DNA of 8,396 bases, from assembly GCA_018056205.1 (NCBI GenBank), contig JAGPGC010000043.1, forward strand, positions 1-8,396. The letters are read 5' to 3'. The position numbers and the translations under genes were made by a program. Within the stretch, counting starts at the first letter, position 1. Every line of letters starts with the position of its first letter. Of this stretch, positions 1 to 6,617 are shown one piece after another. The notes under the pieces are model-generated. The model did not search any database. It was not told the origin of the DNA and saw nothing but the letters and a program-made list of their open reading frames with translations. Source of the DNA: Candidatus Atribacteria bacterium. Lineage in GTDB: Bacteria; Atribacterota; Atribacteria; Atribacterales; Atribacteraceae.

Positions 1-1265
1 CTTTTCATAATATCCCCAGCTCCAAAGAATTGGCCACCTAAGAGTTTTCCACTTTTCTTATCGACAATAACTTTCGTGATCACCCGTTTAGCACCAGGAT
101 AATAATGAGCTTTATCCGGAGCGGGTACTAAGGCATATTCGGCATCAAAACCCAGGTCCTTAGCTTGCTTCATTCCCAAACCAGTTCGCGATACGGTATA
201 ATCGAATAGCTTAAAAACGACTGAATTTAATCCCCCTCGAAATACTTCTTGACCACCAGCAATATTAATTGCTACTGCTCTACCCTGTTTGTTCGCCAGA
301 GAACCCATGGGCATATAAGCATTTTTCATACAAACTAAATTTTCAATCTCGACACAATCTCCGGCTGCATAAATAAATGGATCACTAGTTCTCATAAATA
401 AATCAACCTTTATGCCACCAGTCTCACCAATTTCTAAACCTGATTTTTTGGCTAAATCAGAATTGGGACGAAATCCGGTCGCAATAACAACTACATCTGT
501 ATCATAAAAACCCTTATCGGTAATAACTCTTTTTACAACTCCATTTTCCCCTTCTAATCTCAAAATTCTCTCTTCAACTCGAACATTTACTCCTTTTTCT
601 TGACAATAACGACGTACCAAAATTCCCATATCTTCATCAAGAATAGGGAGAATCTCTGGTAACATCTCAATTACTGTCACATTTAAACCACTTTTCACTA
701 AGCTTTCAGTCATTTCCATCCCTATCAAGCCACCACCAATGATTACTGCTTTTTTCGCCATTTTCTCTTTTATTATCCATCGAATCGCTTCAGCATCTTC
801 AATTCCATGAAGAGTATAAACATGAGACAAGTCCATACATCCCAATTCCATCCCGTGCTGTTCAACATCTATTGCTTTTATAGGTGGAATCATTACTTTT
901 GCTCCGGTAGCAAATACCAAGTAATCATAGGGCAAGGTCTGTATAAGGTTAGTATCGAGGTTTTTTACCTCCACTTCTTTTTTGGTACGGTCAACTTTTA
1001 TTGCTTCAGTTCGATTGAATACTTTGACATTCTTGGTTTTTTCGAAAAATTCGGGATCACGCAATACTCCTACCGGAGTTTCCATCAATTCCCGTTGTTC
1101 CTTGATGTCTTCACAAATATAATAAGGTAGACCACAACCAGCATAAGATAAAAACTTCCCTCTTTCAATAATAGTAATTTCCGTATCGTACTCCAATCTT
1201 CTAAGCTTGGCAGCTATTTTTGGACCAGCAGCAACTCCTCCAATAATTACAACTCTTTTTGCCAT
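1..1265 (-). CDS. FAD/NAD(P)-dependent disulfide oxidoreductase, NADH oxidase / CoA-disulfide reductase type (3' end missing)
   Basis: Reading leftward from the ATG at 1265, the frame stays open for 421 codons to the left edge with no stop or frameshift. The N terminus has an FAD-binding dinucleotide fold (IIGGVAAG, residues 7-14) and then SYAGCGLPYY with a single redox cysteine at Cys44. That is the hallmark of the NADH oxidase / CoA-disulfide reductase / NADH peroxidase group, which uses one cysteine instead of a CXXXXC pair. A second Rossmann motif for NAD(P)H, GGGLIGME, is at residues 177-184, and the second FAD motif YAAGDC ends near residue 304. The C-terminal dimerisation domain has begun (GKLLGGQ near 407-413), so roughly 30-45 residues are missing, or more if a rhodanese domain follows. 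GAGGTGA at 1271-1277 is a good ribosome site 5 bases before the start. The family reduces O2, peroxide, CoA disulfide or persulfide with NAD(P)H in the cytoplasm. The exact substrate cannot be chosen here. Confidence 0.9.
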   Translation of the reverse strand, partial: MAKRVVIIGGVAAGPKIAAKLRRLEYDTEITIIERGKFLSYAGCGLPYYICEDIKEQRELMETPVGVLRDPEFFEKTKNVKVFNRTEAIKVDRTKKEVEVKNLDTNLIQTLPYDYLVFATGAKVMIPPIKAIDVEQHGMELGCMDLSHVYTLHGIEDAEAIRWIIKEKMAKKAVIIGGGLIGMEMTESLVKSGLNVTVIEMLPEILPILDEDMGILVRRYCQEKGVNVRVEERILRLEGENGVVKRVITDKGFYDTDVVVIATGFRPNSDLAKKSGLEIGETGGIKVDLFMRTSDPFIYAAGDCVEIENLVCMKNAYMPMGSLANKQGRAVAINIAGGQEVFRGGLNSVVFKLFDYTVSRTGLGMKQAKDLGFDAEYALVPAPDKAHYYPGAKRVITKVIVDKKSGKLLGGQFFGAGDIMK

Positions 1266-1310
1266 TCTTATCACCTCAATTCTTTAAAAATTAAAAGTGA
1301 TCTTTTATCA

Positions 1311-1583
1311 TTAATGGGCTTTAATGTCTATTACAATATTATAAATGGTACCTAAGCAATAAAGAGCCACTCCACCAATAACAACTATAAATCCACCAAT
1401 AGCTCCTCCGATATTCCCTGCTACCGACCAGCTCATCCAAGGTATCATTGGAGTTGATTCACCAGAAATGTCCGGTGTACTTAAAAAACTAAAATATCTA
1501 CCCATTCCGAGTAACGCAAAAACAATGACGATAATTCCAAAAATTAAGACTGCAATACCAACAATTTTTAAAAACGTGCCCAT
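1311..1583 (-). CDS. Small two-helix membrane protein, function unknown
   Basis: This encodes 90 residues starting MGTFLKIVG. I chose the ATG at 1583 because GGAGGGGGG sits just upstream at 1589-1597. The same frame also allows an ATG at 1673, which would add 30 mostly polar residues (form of 120 aa). Two hydrophobic stretches are visible: about residues 5-27 (KIVGIAVLIFGIIVIVFALL) and about 54-85, rich in Gly, Ile and Val (GNIGGAIGGFIVVIGG). Between them is a polar loop with Ser, Pro and Trp. I recognise no named family. It lies 45 bases upstream of the flavoprotein gene on the same strand, so the two are probably co-transcribed. A membrane role near a redox enzyme is only inference from position. 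Confidence 0.7.
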   Translation of the reverse strand: MGTFLKIVGIAVLIFGIIVIVFALLGMGRYFSFLSTPDISGESTPMIPWMSWSVAGNIGGAIGGFIVVIGGVALYCLGTIYNIVIDIKAH

Positions 1584-1588
1584 AATAT

Positions 1589-1597
1589 CCCCCCTCC
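1589..1597 (-). promoter_or_regulatory. Ribosome binding site that sets the small membrane protein start
   Basis: GGAGGGGGG on the minus strand, with its GGAGG core 9 bases before the ATG at 1583. It favours the 90-residue form. The upstream ATG at 1673 has only AAGG nearly touching it, plus a separate purine run AAGGAGGGAGG (1688-1698) that lies 14 bases away, farther than usual. Confidence 0.6.
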
Positions 1598-1614
1598 AAA
1601 CTTTAATCTTTTTT

Positions 1615-1623
1615 ATTGTATCA
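1615..1623 (-). promoter_or_regulatory. Possible extended -10 promoter for the membrane protein / oxidoreductase pair
   Basis: On the minus strand this reads TGATACAAT, an extended -10 pattern (TG, one base, then 5 of 6 matches to TATAAT). No convincing -35 box lies 16-18 bases upstream. Transcription would begin about 25 bases before the ATG at 1583, which suits the 90-residue form. The call is weak because AT-rich DNA yields such matches by chance. Confidence 0.3.
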
Positions 1624-1736
1624 AAATATACTTCACACGTAACTAATGGTTTTGTAAATATTTTAACCATCATTCCTTAAAATGAATCCTCCCTCCTTAT
1701 GAAATAAAGATTTTTTTACATTTTGTAAGTATATAA

Positions 1737-1764
1737 ATTATATATATATTGTTTTATTTGACAT
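1737..1764 (-). promoter_or_regulatory. Possible leftward promoter overlapping the rightward -35 box
   Basis: On the minus strand ATGTCA (1759-1764) and a perfect TATAAT (1737-1742) are separated by 16 bases. The -35-like box matches consensus at 4 of 6 positions. It overlaps the rightward TTGACA almost completely, so two polymerases could not bind both at once. The TATAAT lies in an alternating AT run, which lowers its weight. Confidence 0.3.
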
Positions 1765-1786
1765 TATTTTCTGTATATACTATAAA
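1758..1786 (+). promoter_or_regulatory. Strong sigma-70 promoter of the sugar transporter operon
   Basis: TTGACA (1758-1763) is a perfect -35 box. After exactly 17 bases comes TATAAA (1781-1786), 5 of 6 matches to the -10 consensus. Transcription should start near 1793, giving a leader of about 145 bases before the binding-protein gene. It is the only near-perfect promoter in the window and is correctly placed and oriented for the operon. Confidence 0.75.
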
Positions 1787-1796
1787 TTACAGAAAA
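1767..1796. promoter_or_regulatory. Inverted repeat over the -10 box, candidate repressor operator
   Basis: TTTTCTGTA (1767-1775) and TACAGAAAA (1788-1796) are perfect 9-base inverted arms around a 12-base centre. The centre contains the whole -10 hexamer, and the right arm covers the expected transcription start. A dimeric regulator bound here would block polymerase, so repression relieved by the imported sugar is the natural model. No regulator gene is in the window, and the arms do not let me name the regulator family. Confidence 0.55.
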
Positions 1797-1862
1797 GACA
1801 ATAGTTTATTTTGTAGGTGAGTTAATTTATTATAACTATGTAAATTGGAAGAGGAGGTGATA

Positions 1863-1916
1863 TTGGATAAATTAGAGTGGATTTTTTCATTATTTAACAT
1901 TAAGAATCAACCTTAA
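1863..1916 (+). CDS. Possible 17-residue leader peptide
   Basis: A TTG codon follows the best ribosome site in the region, GAGGAGGTGA (1851-1860), and opens a 17-codon frame (LDKLEWIFSLFNIKNQP) ending in TAA at 1914-1916. A GTG at 1857 is in the same frame but overlaps the ribosome site. The peptide has no run of one codon typical of amino-acid attenuators. Its stop lies inside the 5' arm of the hairpin next to the binding-protein ribosome site, so translation here could affect access to that site. The evidence is only the strong ribosome site and the stop position; it may not be translated. Confidence 0.3.
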   Translation: MDKLEWIFSLFNIKNQP

Positions 1917-1927
1917 GAATTTTAAGG
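1911..1927 (+). promoter_or_regulatory. Small leader hairpin touching the ribosome site of the binding-protein gene
   Basis: CCTTAA (1911-1916) pairs with TTAAGG (1922-1927) across a 5-base loop. The 3' arm takes in the first bases of the GGGAGGG ribosome site (1926-1932). The stem is short and AT-rich, so it may only weakly limit initiation. Confidence 0.35.
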
Positions 1928-1938
1928 GAGGGTAAAAC

Positions 1939-2982
1939 ATGAAAAACAATATAATGAGAATATTGGTATTTACTCTGGCTTTTGTGTTGTGCTTAGCTCT
2001 TGGAGTATTCGCTAAAGAGGGAGGCCCTTTTACGGTTGGTTTAAGTAATGGACCATTTACCCATAGTTGGCGGGTACAGATGATCGAAAGCATTCAACAG
2101 GAATTCGAGTTTTATAAAGAACAGGGATTGGTAGACAAACTCATCATTCAAAATGCTGGTCCTGATGTTAATACTCAAATTGCCCAAATTCGTAACCTCA
2201 TAGCCAGTGAAGTTGACCTTCTCCTCATCAACCCCAATTCCTCAACCGCCCTAAACCCGGTAATGGAAGAGGCCCAAGAAGCAGGAATCACCGTTATTGT
2301 TTATGATATGCCGATTGATAATGAAAATGTTCTTGATAATTTTATGAACCAGGATTGGTGGATGACCCCTATCACTGAGTGGTTTTGTGAAAAGCTTGGC
2401 GGGAAAGGAAATATTGTATATATCAGTGGTATTGCTGATCAACCCGGTAATATTGAAAGAGATGTGGCAGCAGAAAAAGTACTAGCCAAATACCCCGATA
2501 TAAAGCTCTTAGCCAAAGCCAATGGCAACTGGGATCAGGCGGCAGCTCAACAGGTTATGAGTGACCTTCTGGCATCTTTCCCCCAAATTGACGGCGTTCT
2601 TACCCAAGATGGAATGTCCTTAGGAATTATCCGAGCCTTTGAGGCAGCTGGGAGAGATATTCCGGTTATCACTGGCGAAACCCAAATAGCTTTCATTAAA
2701 AAGTGGAAAGAAATGAAAGATAATGTTGGTTTCGATACCATAGGGATTGTTAATCCCCCTGGTTATGTTAATAATGCTCTTGGGATAGGATTGCGACTAT
2801 TACAAGGTAAAAAGTTAAAACCTGAGGTCCTGGTTAATGGGCATATTATCTATAATAGACCCAATCTTATTGTTGATAACAATAATATCGACCAGATTTA
2901 TGAACAATATAAGGATTGGGCTGATTCTTACTATGTGAATTCTTGGTACAGCCAGGAAGAGCTGGACGCTCTTTTTGAATAG
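1939..2982 (+). CDS. Periplasmic sugar-binding protein of a CUT2-class ABC transporter
   Basis: This 347-residue protein captures a sugar or polyol outside the membrane and delivers it to the permease pair encoded downstream. Residues 1-25 form a signal peptide: a charged start, a hydrophobic core, and a V-F-A cleavage site before Lys26. Cys18 is not in a lipobox, so the mature protein should be soluble in a periplasm. The rest has the two-lobed periplasmic-binding fold of the ribose-binding (PBP type 1) family. By analogy with ribose-binding protein, likely ligand contacts are Trp44 in THSWR, Asp123 in VYDMP, Arg174 in NIERD, Asn197 in NGNWD, Asp224 in TQDG and Gln249 in GETQ; this mapping is by eye. 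The ribosome site GGGAGGG ends 6 bases before the ATG. A strong promoter precedes it and a perfect stem-loop follows it, consistent with higher expression than the genes downstream. The ligand is unknown. Confidence 0.9.
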   Translation: MKNNIMRILVFTLAFVLCLALGVFAKEGGPFTVGLSNGPFTHSWRVQMIESIQQEFEFYKEQGLVDKLIIQNAGPDVNTQIAQIRNLIASEVDLLLINPNSSTALNPVMEEAQEAGITVIVYDMPIDNENVLDNFMNQDWWMTPITEWFCEKLGGKGNIVYISGIADQPGNIERDVAAEKVLAKYPDIKLLAKANGNWDQAAAQQVMSDLLASFPQIDGVLTQDGMSLGIIRAFEAAGRDIPVITGETQIAFIKKWKEMKDNVGFDTIGIVNPPGYVNNALGIGLRLLQGKKLKPEVLVNGHIIYNRPNLIVDNNNIDQIYEQYKDWADSYYVNSWYSQEELDALFE

Positions 2983-2988
2983 GTAAGT

Positions 2989-3039
2989 CTGCAAGCAGGG
3001 TTGGTTCATTAAAATAACCTTAACCAACCCTGCTTGCAG
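2989..3039 (+). repeat. Perfect 18-bp stem-loop between binding-protein and ATPase genes
   Basis: The arm at 2989-3006 (CTGCAAGCAGGGTTGGTT) is the exact reverse complement of 3022-3039, around a 15-base loop. It begins 7 bases after the binding-protein stop. No T-run follows the 3' arm (the next bases are TAAGAATAG), so it is not a standard intrinsic terminator. In many transporter operons such a structure blocks 3' exonucleases and keeps binding-protein mRNA in excess over permease mRNA; that is the likely role. Partial termination is an alternative. Confidence 0.85.
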
Positions 3040-3060
3040 TAAGAATAGAGGATTCAATTA

Positions 3061-4575
3061 ATGTCATTTATCCTTGAAGCAAGAAATCTAAAAAAGAGTT
3101 TTGATGGGGTAGTAGCTCTTTCTGATGCCAGTTTTACCCTCAATCAAGGAGAGATTTGTGGCCTAGTGGGTGCCAATGGATCTGGCAAAACGACATTTGC
3201 TCGAATAATCAGCGGGCTTATTAAACCCGATGCCGGACAGCTTTATCTTTATGGGTCTCAAATCAATTTAAAATCCCACTTGGAAGCTGAAAAATTGGCA
3301 ATATCAATGGTTCATCAAAATCTCAGTCTCGTTCCCGAGATGACGGTTTGGGAAAATATCAATCTGGGAAGAGAGATCATCACTCCCTTAGGAATCCTCA
3401 AAAAAGAAGAAGCATTAATCCGAGCAGAAGCAGCTATTCAAGAGCTCAAGGTCAACATTTCTCTCTATGACAAAGTTTCCCAACTGGCACCTTCCGATCA
3501 ACAACTCTTGGAAATTGTTAAAGCTCTTTCTCGTAACCCAAAAATTTTAATCCTTGACGAACCAACCGCTTCTTTAGGCTTCAAACAAGTTGAAATATTA
3601 TTTGAAAAACTGATTCAATTAAAAAAAGACCAGGTATCGGTCATATTTATATCTCATCGGATTTGGGAAATAACCCGAATCTGTGATCGGTTAGTTGCTT
3701 TCCGGAATGGTAAAACCGTAGGAGAAGTTGATTTTCAGCAACAACCACGAGAGGAAAGAATAATCATTCCTCTGATCACTGGAAAAAAAGAAAATGAAGA
3801 TGAAAAAGGTATCCACGAAAAACGACCTTATCGCAACTTTGATACTCGTCAAGTTATTTTAGAAGTCGATAGTCTTTCAAAAAGAGATAAGCTCCATAAT
3901 ATTTCTTTTAAAATTAGAGAGGGAGAAGTTATCGGTTTGGGAGGCTTGAATGGTCAGGGTCAAGAAGAAATTCTATTCATCCTATCCGGTTATTTAAGAA
4001 AAACCTCTGGAAAAATAAAGATTAATAATCAGGAAATAATAATAAAAAATCCCAGCCAAGCTATTGAGCGGGGAATATTTCTGGTTCCAGGTGATCGACA
4101 AAAAGAAGGGCTTTTTCTCAATCATAATGTTTTTACCAATCTTGTTTACCCTCAAGTCGCCCAAAAAAAACAAAAGTTTATTCTTCCTTTAAAAGAATTA
4201 CGACAAACTGTCAATACAACCATCCAAAAGATATCATTAGTTCCGCCGGATCCAAGAAAATTAGTCTCCCATCTCAGTGGTGGCAATCAGCAAAAAGTTG
4301 TTATTGGTAAATGGCTATCGCTTTCCCCAAGAATTTTATTGCTTAATGACCCCACCAAGGGAGTTGACATTGAAACTCGAAAAAATTTATATAAGATAAT
4401 AGCCGATCTATCAAATCAAGGCGTCTCAGTCTTGCTCTACGCCAGTGATAATGAAGAACTCATTGCCAATTGCGATCGAGTTTTAATAGTTTTTGAGGGA
4501 CAAATTGTTGAAGAAATATGTGGCGATAGAATCTGTGAGGAAAATCTAATTGCCTCCTCACTAAGGGTACAATGA
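3061..4575 (+). CDS. Sugar ABC transporter tandem ATPase (RbsA/XylG/MglA type)
   Basis: This 504-residue cytoplasmic protein with two fused nucleotide-binding domains powers the importer; the length is usual for the family. Domain 1 has an intact Walker A (GANGSGKT, 37-44), Q-loop Gln86, Walker B with the Glu (ILILDEPT, 162-169) and switch His199. Its signature is degenerate, LAPSDQQ (142-148) instead of LSGGQ. Domain 2 is the reverse: a degenerate Walker A, GLNGQGQE (295-302), with Gln301 in place of the Lys, a canonical signature LSGGNQQ (405-411), and a Walker B ending Asn429-Asp430 rather than Asp-Glu. ASDNEE stands where the switch His would be. So one composite ATP site, made of domain 1 Walker motifs and the domain 2 signature, should be fully active, as is known for this family. 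AGAGGA at 3047-3052 is a modest ribosome site. The gene lies 78 bases after the binding-protein stop, beyond the stem-loop. Confidence 0.95.
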   Translation: MSFILEARNLKKSFDGVVALSDASFTLNQGEICGLVGANGSGKTTFARIISGLIKPDAGQLYLYGSQINLKSHLEAEKLAISMVHQNLSLVPEMTVWENINLGREIITPLGILKKEEALIRAEAAIQELKVNISLYDKVSQLAPSDQQLLEIVKALSRNPKILILDEPTASLGFKQVEILFEKLIQLKKDQVSVIFISHRIWEITRICDRLVAFRNGKTVGEVDFQQQPREERIIIPLITGKKENEDEKGIHEKRPYRNFDTRQVILEVDSLSKRDKLHNISFKIREGEVIGLGGLNGQGQEEILFILSGYLRKTSGKIKINNQEIIIKNPSQAIERGIFLVPGDRQKEGLFLNHNVFTNLVYPQVAQKKQKFILPLKELRQTVNTTIQKISLVPPDPRKLVSHLSGGNQQKVVIGKWLSLSPRILLLNDPTKGVDIETRKNLYKIIADLSNQGVSVLLYASDNEELIANCDRVLIVFEGQIVEEICGDRICEENLIASSLRVQ

Positions 4576-4604
4576 TAATTTGAAAAAAAGATACGTTGAA
4601 AAAA

Positions 4605-4610
4605 GAGGGA
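4605..4610 (+). promoter_or_regulatory. Ribosome binding site that sets the first permease start
   Basis: GAGGGA lies just before the ATG at 4614. The longer frame would start at a TTG at 4596, which has no purine-rich site at a suitable distance and would place this motif inside the coding sequence. The ATG at 4614 is therefore preferred. Confidence 0.6.
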
Positions 4611-4613
4611 AAA

Positions 4614-5576
4614 ATGAAAAATAGATTAAATTGGAAAAATATATATCAAAACCCTTCTTTCCCAAGTTTCCTCATTTTAATTGCCATTATTATTCTTAAT
4701 GCTTCCCTTCAACACAACTTTTTTACCTATAGAACTTTCAAATCAAATTTACTCACCTTTACCCCTCTTATTCTAACCAGTATTGCTCAAGGATTAGTTA
4801 TTTTAGTTGGTTGTGTTGACCTTTCCTTAGGTGCTACGGTATCTTTGATCACCGTACTTATGGCTTCACTAATGGGTGATTCATTGTTGAGTATATTTAT
4901 CGTCGTTTTACTTGGATCAGGGCTGGCAATTTTAATGAGCTTTGTCAATGGTTTCCTCATTAGTTACTTCGGTCCTCCACCTCTACTAACCACCTATGCT
5001 ACTTCAGTGCTTTGGTTTGGAATTGCTCTCTTTTTCATGCCAACACCAGGCGGTTACATTCCAAAAAGTTTTAGCAAAATGTATCGGAGTGACTTATTCC
5101 CAAACTTTCCAGTTGTTCTTCTTTTCCTTATTGGAGCTTTTTTTATCCTTTTTTTCATCAGCAGAACGAGATTTTATAAGCACATTTATGCCGTTGGTGG
5201 AAATGAAGACGCAGCTTATGCTAATGGGGTGAACGTATTTCTCACTAAAATTAAAGTGTTTCTTCTAAGTGGTGTCTTTATCGCTTTAGCATCTATTTGT
5301 GTAGTAGCTCAAACTGCAACGGGTGATGCCCGTTGTGGCCTTAGTTTCAGCCTTAACTCAGTTGCTGCTTCTATTATTGGTGGGCTTTCTTTTTCTGGCG
5401 GAAAAGGGAGTGTTATCGGGCCGATTATGGGTGGTTTGATTCTTGGGCTGCTTATTAATGTTCTTTATTTTGCCAATATTACATCTTTTTATCAGGAATT
5501 TATGAAAGGAATTATTATTATATTCTCGCTTGCCATTGGAGCTATTCCGAAATACCTCAAAACCAGATCGCTTTAA
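4614..5576 (+). CDS. Sugar ABC transporter permease 1 (RbsC/AraH family)
   Basis: This 320-residue inner-membrane protein forms one half of the sugar channel. It is hydrophobic throughout, with about 8-10 likely membrane helices, the first near residues 19-32. The family motif DLSLG is at residues 69-73, following a conserved AQGLVILVGCV helix. The C-terminal half has the typical Ala-Ala-Ser-Ile-Ile-Gly-Gly segment and GGKGSVIGPIMGG, where these permeases contact the ATPase. The start at 4614 is chosen over a TTG at 4596 because of the ribosome site. It is 38 bases after the ATPase gene and 18 bases before the second permease gene, so clearly in the same operon. It differs strongly from its neighbour, so the pore is probably a heterodimer. 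Confidence 0.92.
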   Translation: MKNRLNWKNIYQNPSFPSFLILIAIIILNASLQHNFFTYRTFKSNLLTFTPLILTSIAQGLVILVGCVDLSLGATVSLITVLMASLMGDSLLSIFIVVLLGSGLAILMSFVNGFLISYFGPPPLLTTYATSVLWFGIALFFMPTPGGYIPKSFSKMYRSDLFPNFPVVLLFLIGAFFILFFISRTRFYKHIYAVGGNEDAAYANGVNVFLTKIKVFLLSGVFIALASICVVAQTATGDARCGLSFSLNSVAASIIGGLSFSGGKGSVIGPIMGGLILGLLINVLYFANITSFYQEFMKGIIIIFSLAIGAIPKYLKTRSL

Positions 5577-5594
5577 AACGAGGAGCGATTAACA

Positions 5595-6578
5595 ATGAAC
5601 AATAACCAGTCTCAAAATGTCATTTTAGACAAAGTTTCACCAAAAGAATTTTTGTTTTCTAAGTTAGCCATCTCATTTTACGCCATCATTTTTTTATTTG
5701 TTCTTGGAGAAATCATTCTTCCTGGCTTTATTAGCTTTTCTCATGTAATGTCAGTCCTTAGACTCTCGGTTTTCCTGGGTATTGTTGCATTGGGACAAAC
5801 CTTGGTAGTTTTATCTGGAAATGAAGGTATCGATCTATCGGTTGGTTCCATTCTCTCCATCGGGGTTGTTTTATCTGCCTACTTTCTTAATGGACAAAAT
5901 ATCAATATACCCAAAGCTCTTCTGTTTACACCTGCAATAGGTTTGGCTTTTGGATTAATAAGTGGGTTAGTTATTTCGTATATTGAAATTCCCCCCATCA
6001 TCATGACCTTAGCCATGGCTAGTGTTGTTGAAGGTACCTCACTCATTATCACCAAAGGGTTCCCCACTGGAAATGCCCCACCTTTATTGGAAACCATTGG
6101 GAATGGGAAAATTTTTAATATTCCCTACCTTATTCTTTTATGGATATTATTAATAGTAGTAGCCTCTTTTGTCCTTAAAAAGACTAAATGGGGAAATCTT
6201 CTTTATGGAGTTGGATCAAACAGTTTAACCGCAGAACTCAGTGGGGTAAGAGTCAAACGGTTTCGGGTTTTTGTTTATGGGATATGTGGTGCTATTGCAG
6301 CTTTAGCAGGTCTTTTTCTATTAAGTTATACCGGAACACCTTATCTCAACCTTGGAGCCACCTATACGATGCCATCCATTGCTGCTTTAGCTATTGGAGG
6401 TATATCTCTTGCCGGAGGAAATGGAAATTACCTTGGTGCGGTGATCGGCTGTATTATCTTAACTACCCTTAACAGCATCTTAGTTGCCCTCCGAACAACT
6501 GAAGCTGTTCGACAGATTACCTATGGTTTACTTCTCCTTATATTAGTTATTGCCTATACTGGAAGAAGAAAAAGATAG
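5595..6578 (+). CDS. Sugar ABC transporter permease 2 (RbsC/XylH family)
   Basis: This 327-residue inner-membrane protein is the partner half of the channel. After a polar N terminus (residues 1-23) come several hydrophobic helices. The family hallmark GIDLSVG is at 78-84, closer to the textbook form than in permease 1. IAALAIGGISLAGGNGNYLG in the C-terminal third is the conserved segment next to the ATPase interface. GAGGAG at 5580-5585 is a strong ribosome site, 9 bases before the ATG. Separate permease genes of this kind occur in the rhamnose (RhaSTPQ) and AI-2 (LsrACDB) transporters, whereas ribose and xylose systems usually have one. The gene order here (binding protein, ATPase, permease, permease) matches RhaSTPQ, but the substrate cannot be inferred from order alone. 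Confidence 0.93.
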   Translation: MNNNQSQNVILDKVSPKEFLFSKLAISFYAIIFLFVLGEIILPGFISFSHVMSVLRLSVFLGIVALGQTLVVLSGNEGIDLSVGSILSIGVVLSAYFLNGQNINIPKALLFTPAIGLAFGLISGLVISYIEIPPIIMTLAMASVVEGTSLIITKGFPTGNAPPLLETIGNGKIFNIPYLILLWILLIVVASFVLKKTKWGNLLYGVGSNSLTAELSGVRVKRFRVFVYGICGAIAALAGLFLLSYTGTPYLNLGATYTMPSIAALAIGGISLAGGNGNYLGAVIGCIILTTLNSILVALRTTEAVRQITYGLLLLILVIAYTGRRKR

Positions 6579-6601
6579 TGATAATAAAAGCTTAAATGGT
6601 T

Positions 6602-6608
6602 AGAGGAG
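6602..6608 (+). promoter_or_regulatory. Ribosome binding site that sets the epimerase start
   Basis: AGAGGAG ends at 6608, 9 bases before the ATG at 6618. A TTG at 6609 is in frame but touches the motif directly, leaving no spacer, so it cannot be the start. Confidence 0.7.
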
Positions 6609-6617
6609 TTGTCACTA

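Larger units (their letters stand above)
1584..1938. other. Divergent intergenic control region
   Basis: This 355-base AT-rich stretch separates the leftward redox pair from the rightward transporter operon. It holds a strong rightward promoter (1758-1786), a dyad over its -10 box (1767-1796), a possible leader peptide (1863-1916), a small hairpin (1911-1927) and weaker leftward promoter candidates. An additional short palindrome, TTACA-TTT-TGTAA, lies at 1716-1728, and an alternating AT run covers roughly 1731-1750. No RNA gene or further protein gene is apparent. Confidence 0.75.

Noticed and set aside
807..1130. Plus-strand open frame of 107 codons
   Set aside because: It lies antisense inside the oxidoreductase gene, whose motifs are clear, and its translation looks like random low-quality protein.
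1468..1680. Plus-strand open frame of 70 codons
   Set aside because: It is the antisense shadow of the small membrane protein; hydrophobicity on both strands comes from complementary codons, and it has no ribosome site.
1731..1750. Alternating AT run as a tandem repeat or replication element
   Set aside because: It is short and of a kind expected in AT-rich intergenic DNA; no iterons or other origin features accompany it.
1939..2016. Lipoprotein signal at Cys18 of the binding protein
   Set aside because: The residues before the cysteine (F-V-L) do not fit a lipobox, and a normal cleavage site V-F-A follows at residue 25.
2989..3039. Stem-loop read as a rho-independent terminator
   Set aside because: No T-run follows on the plus strand, and the ATPase gene just downstream has no clear promoter of its own, so read-through is needed.
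4996..5232. Plus-strand open frame of 78 codons
   Set aside because: It overlaps permease 1 in another frame, with no ribosome site and no recognisable motif.
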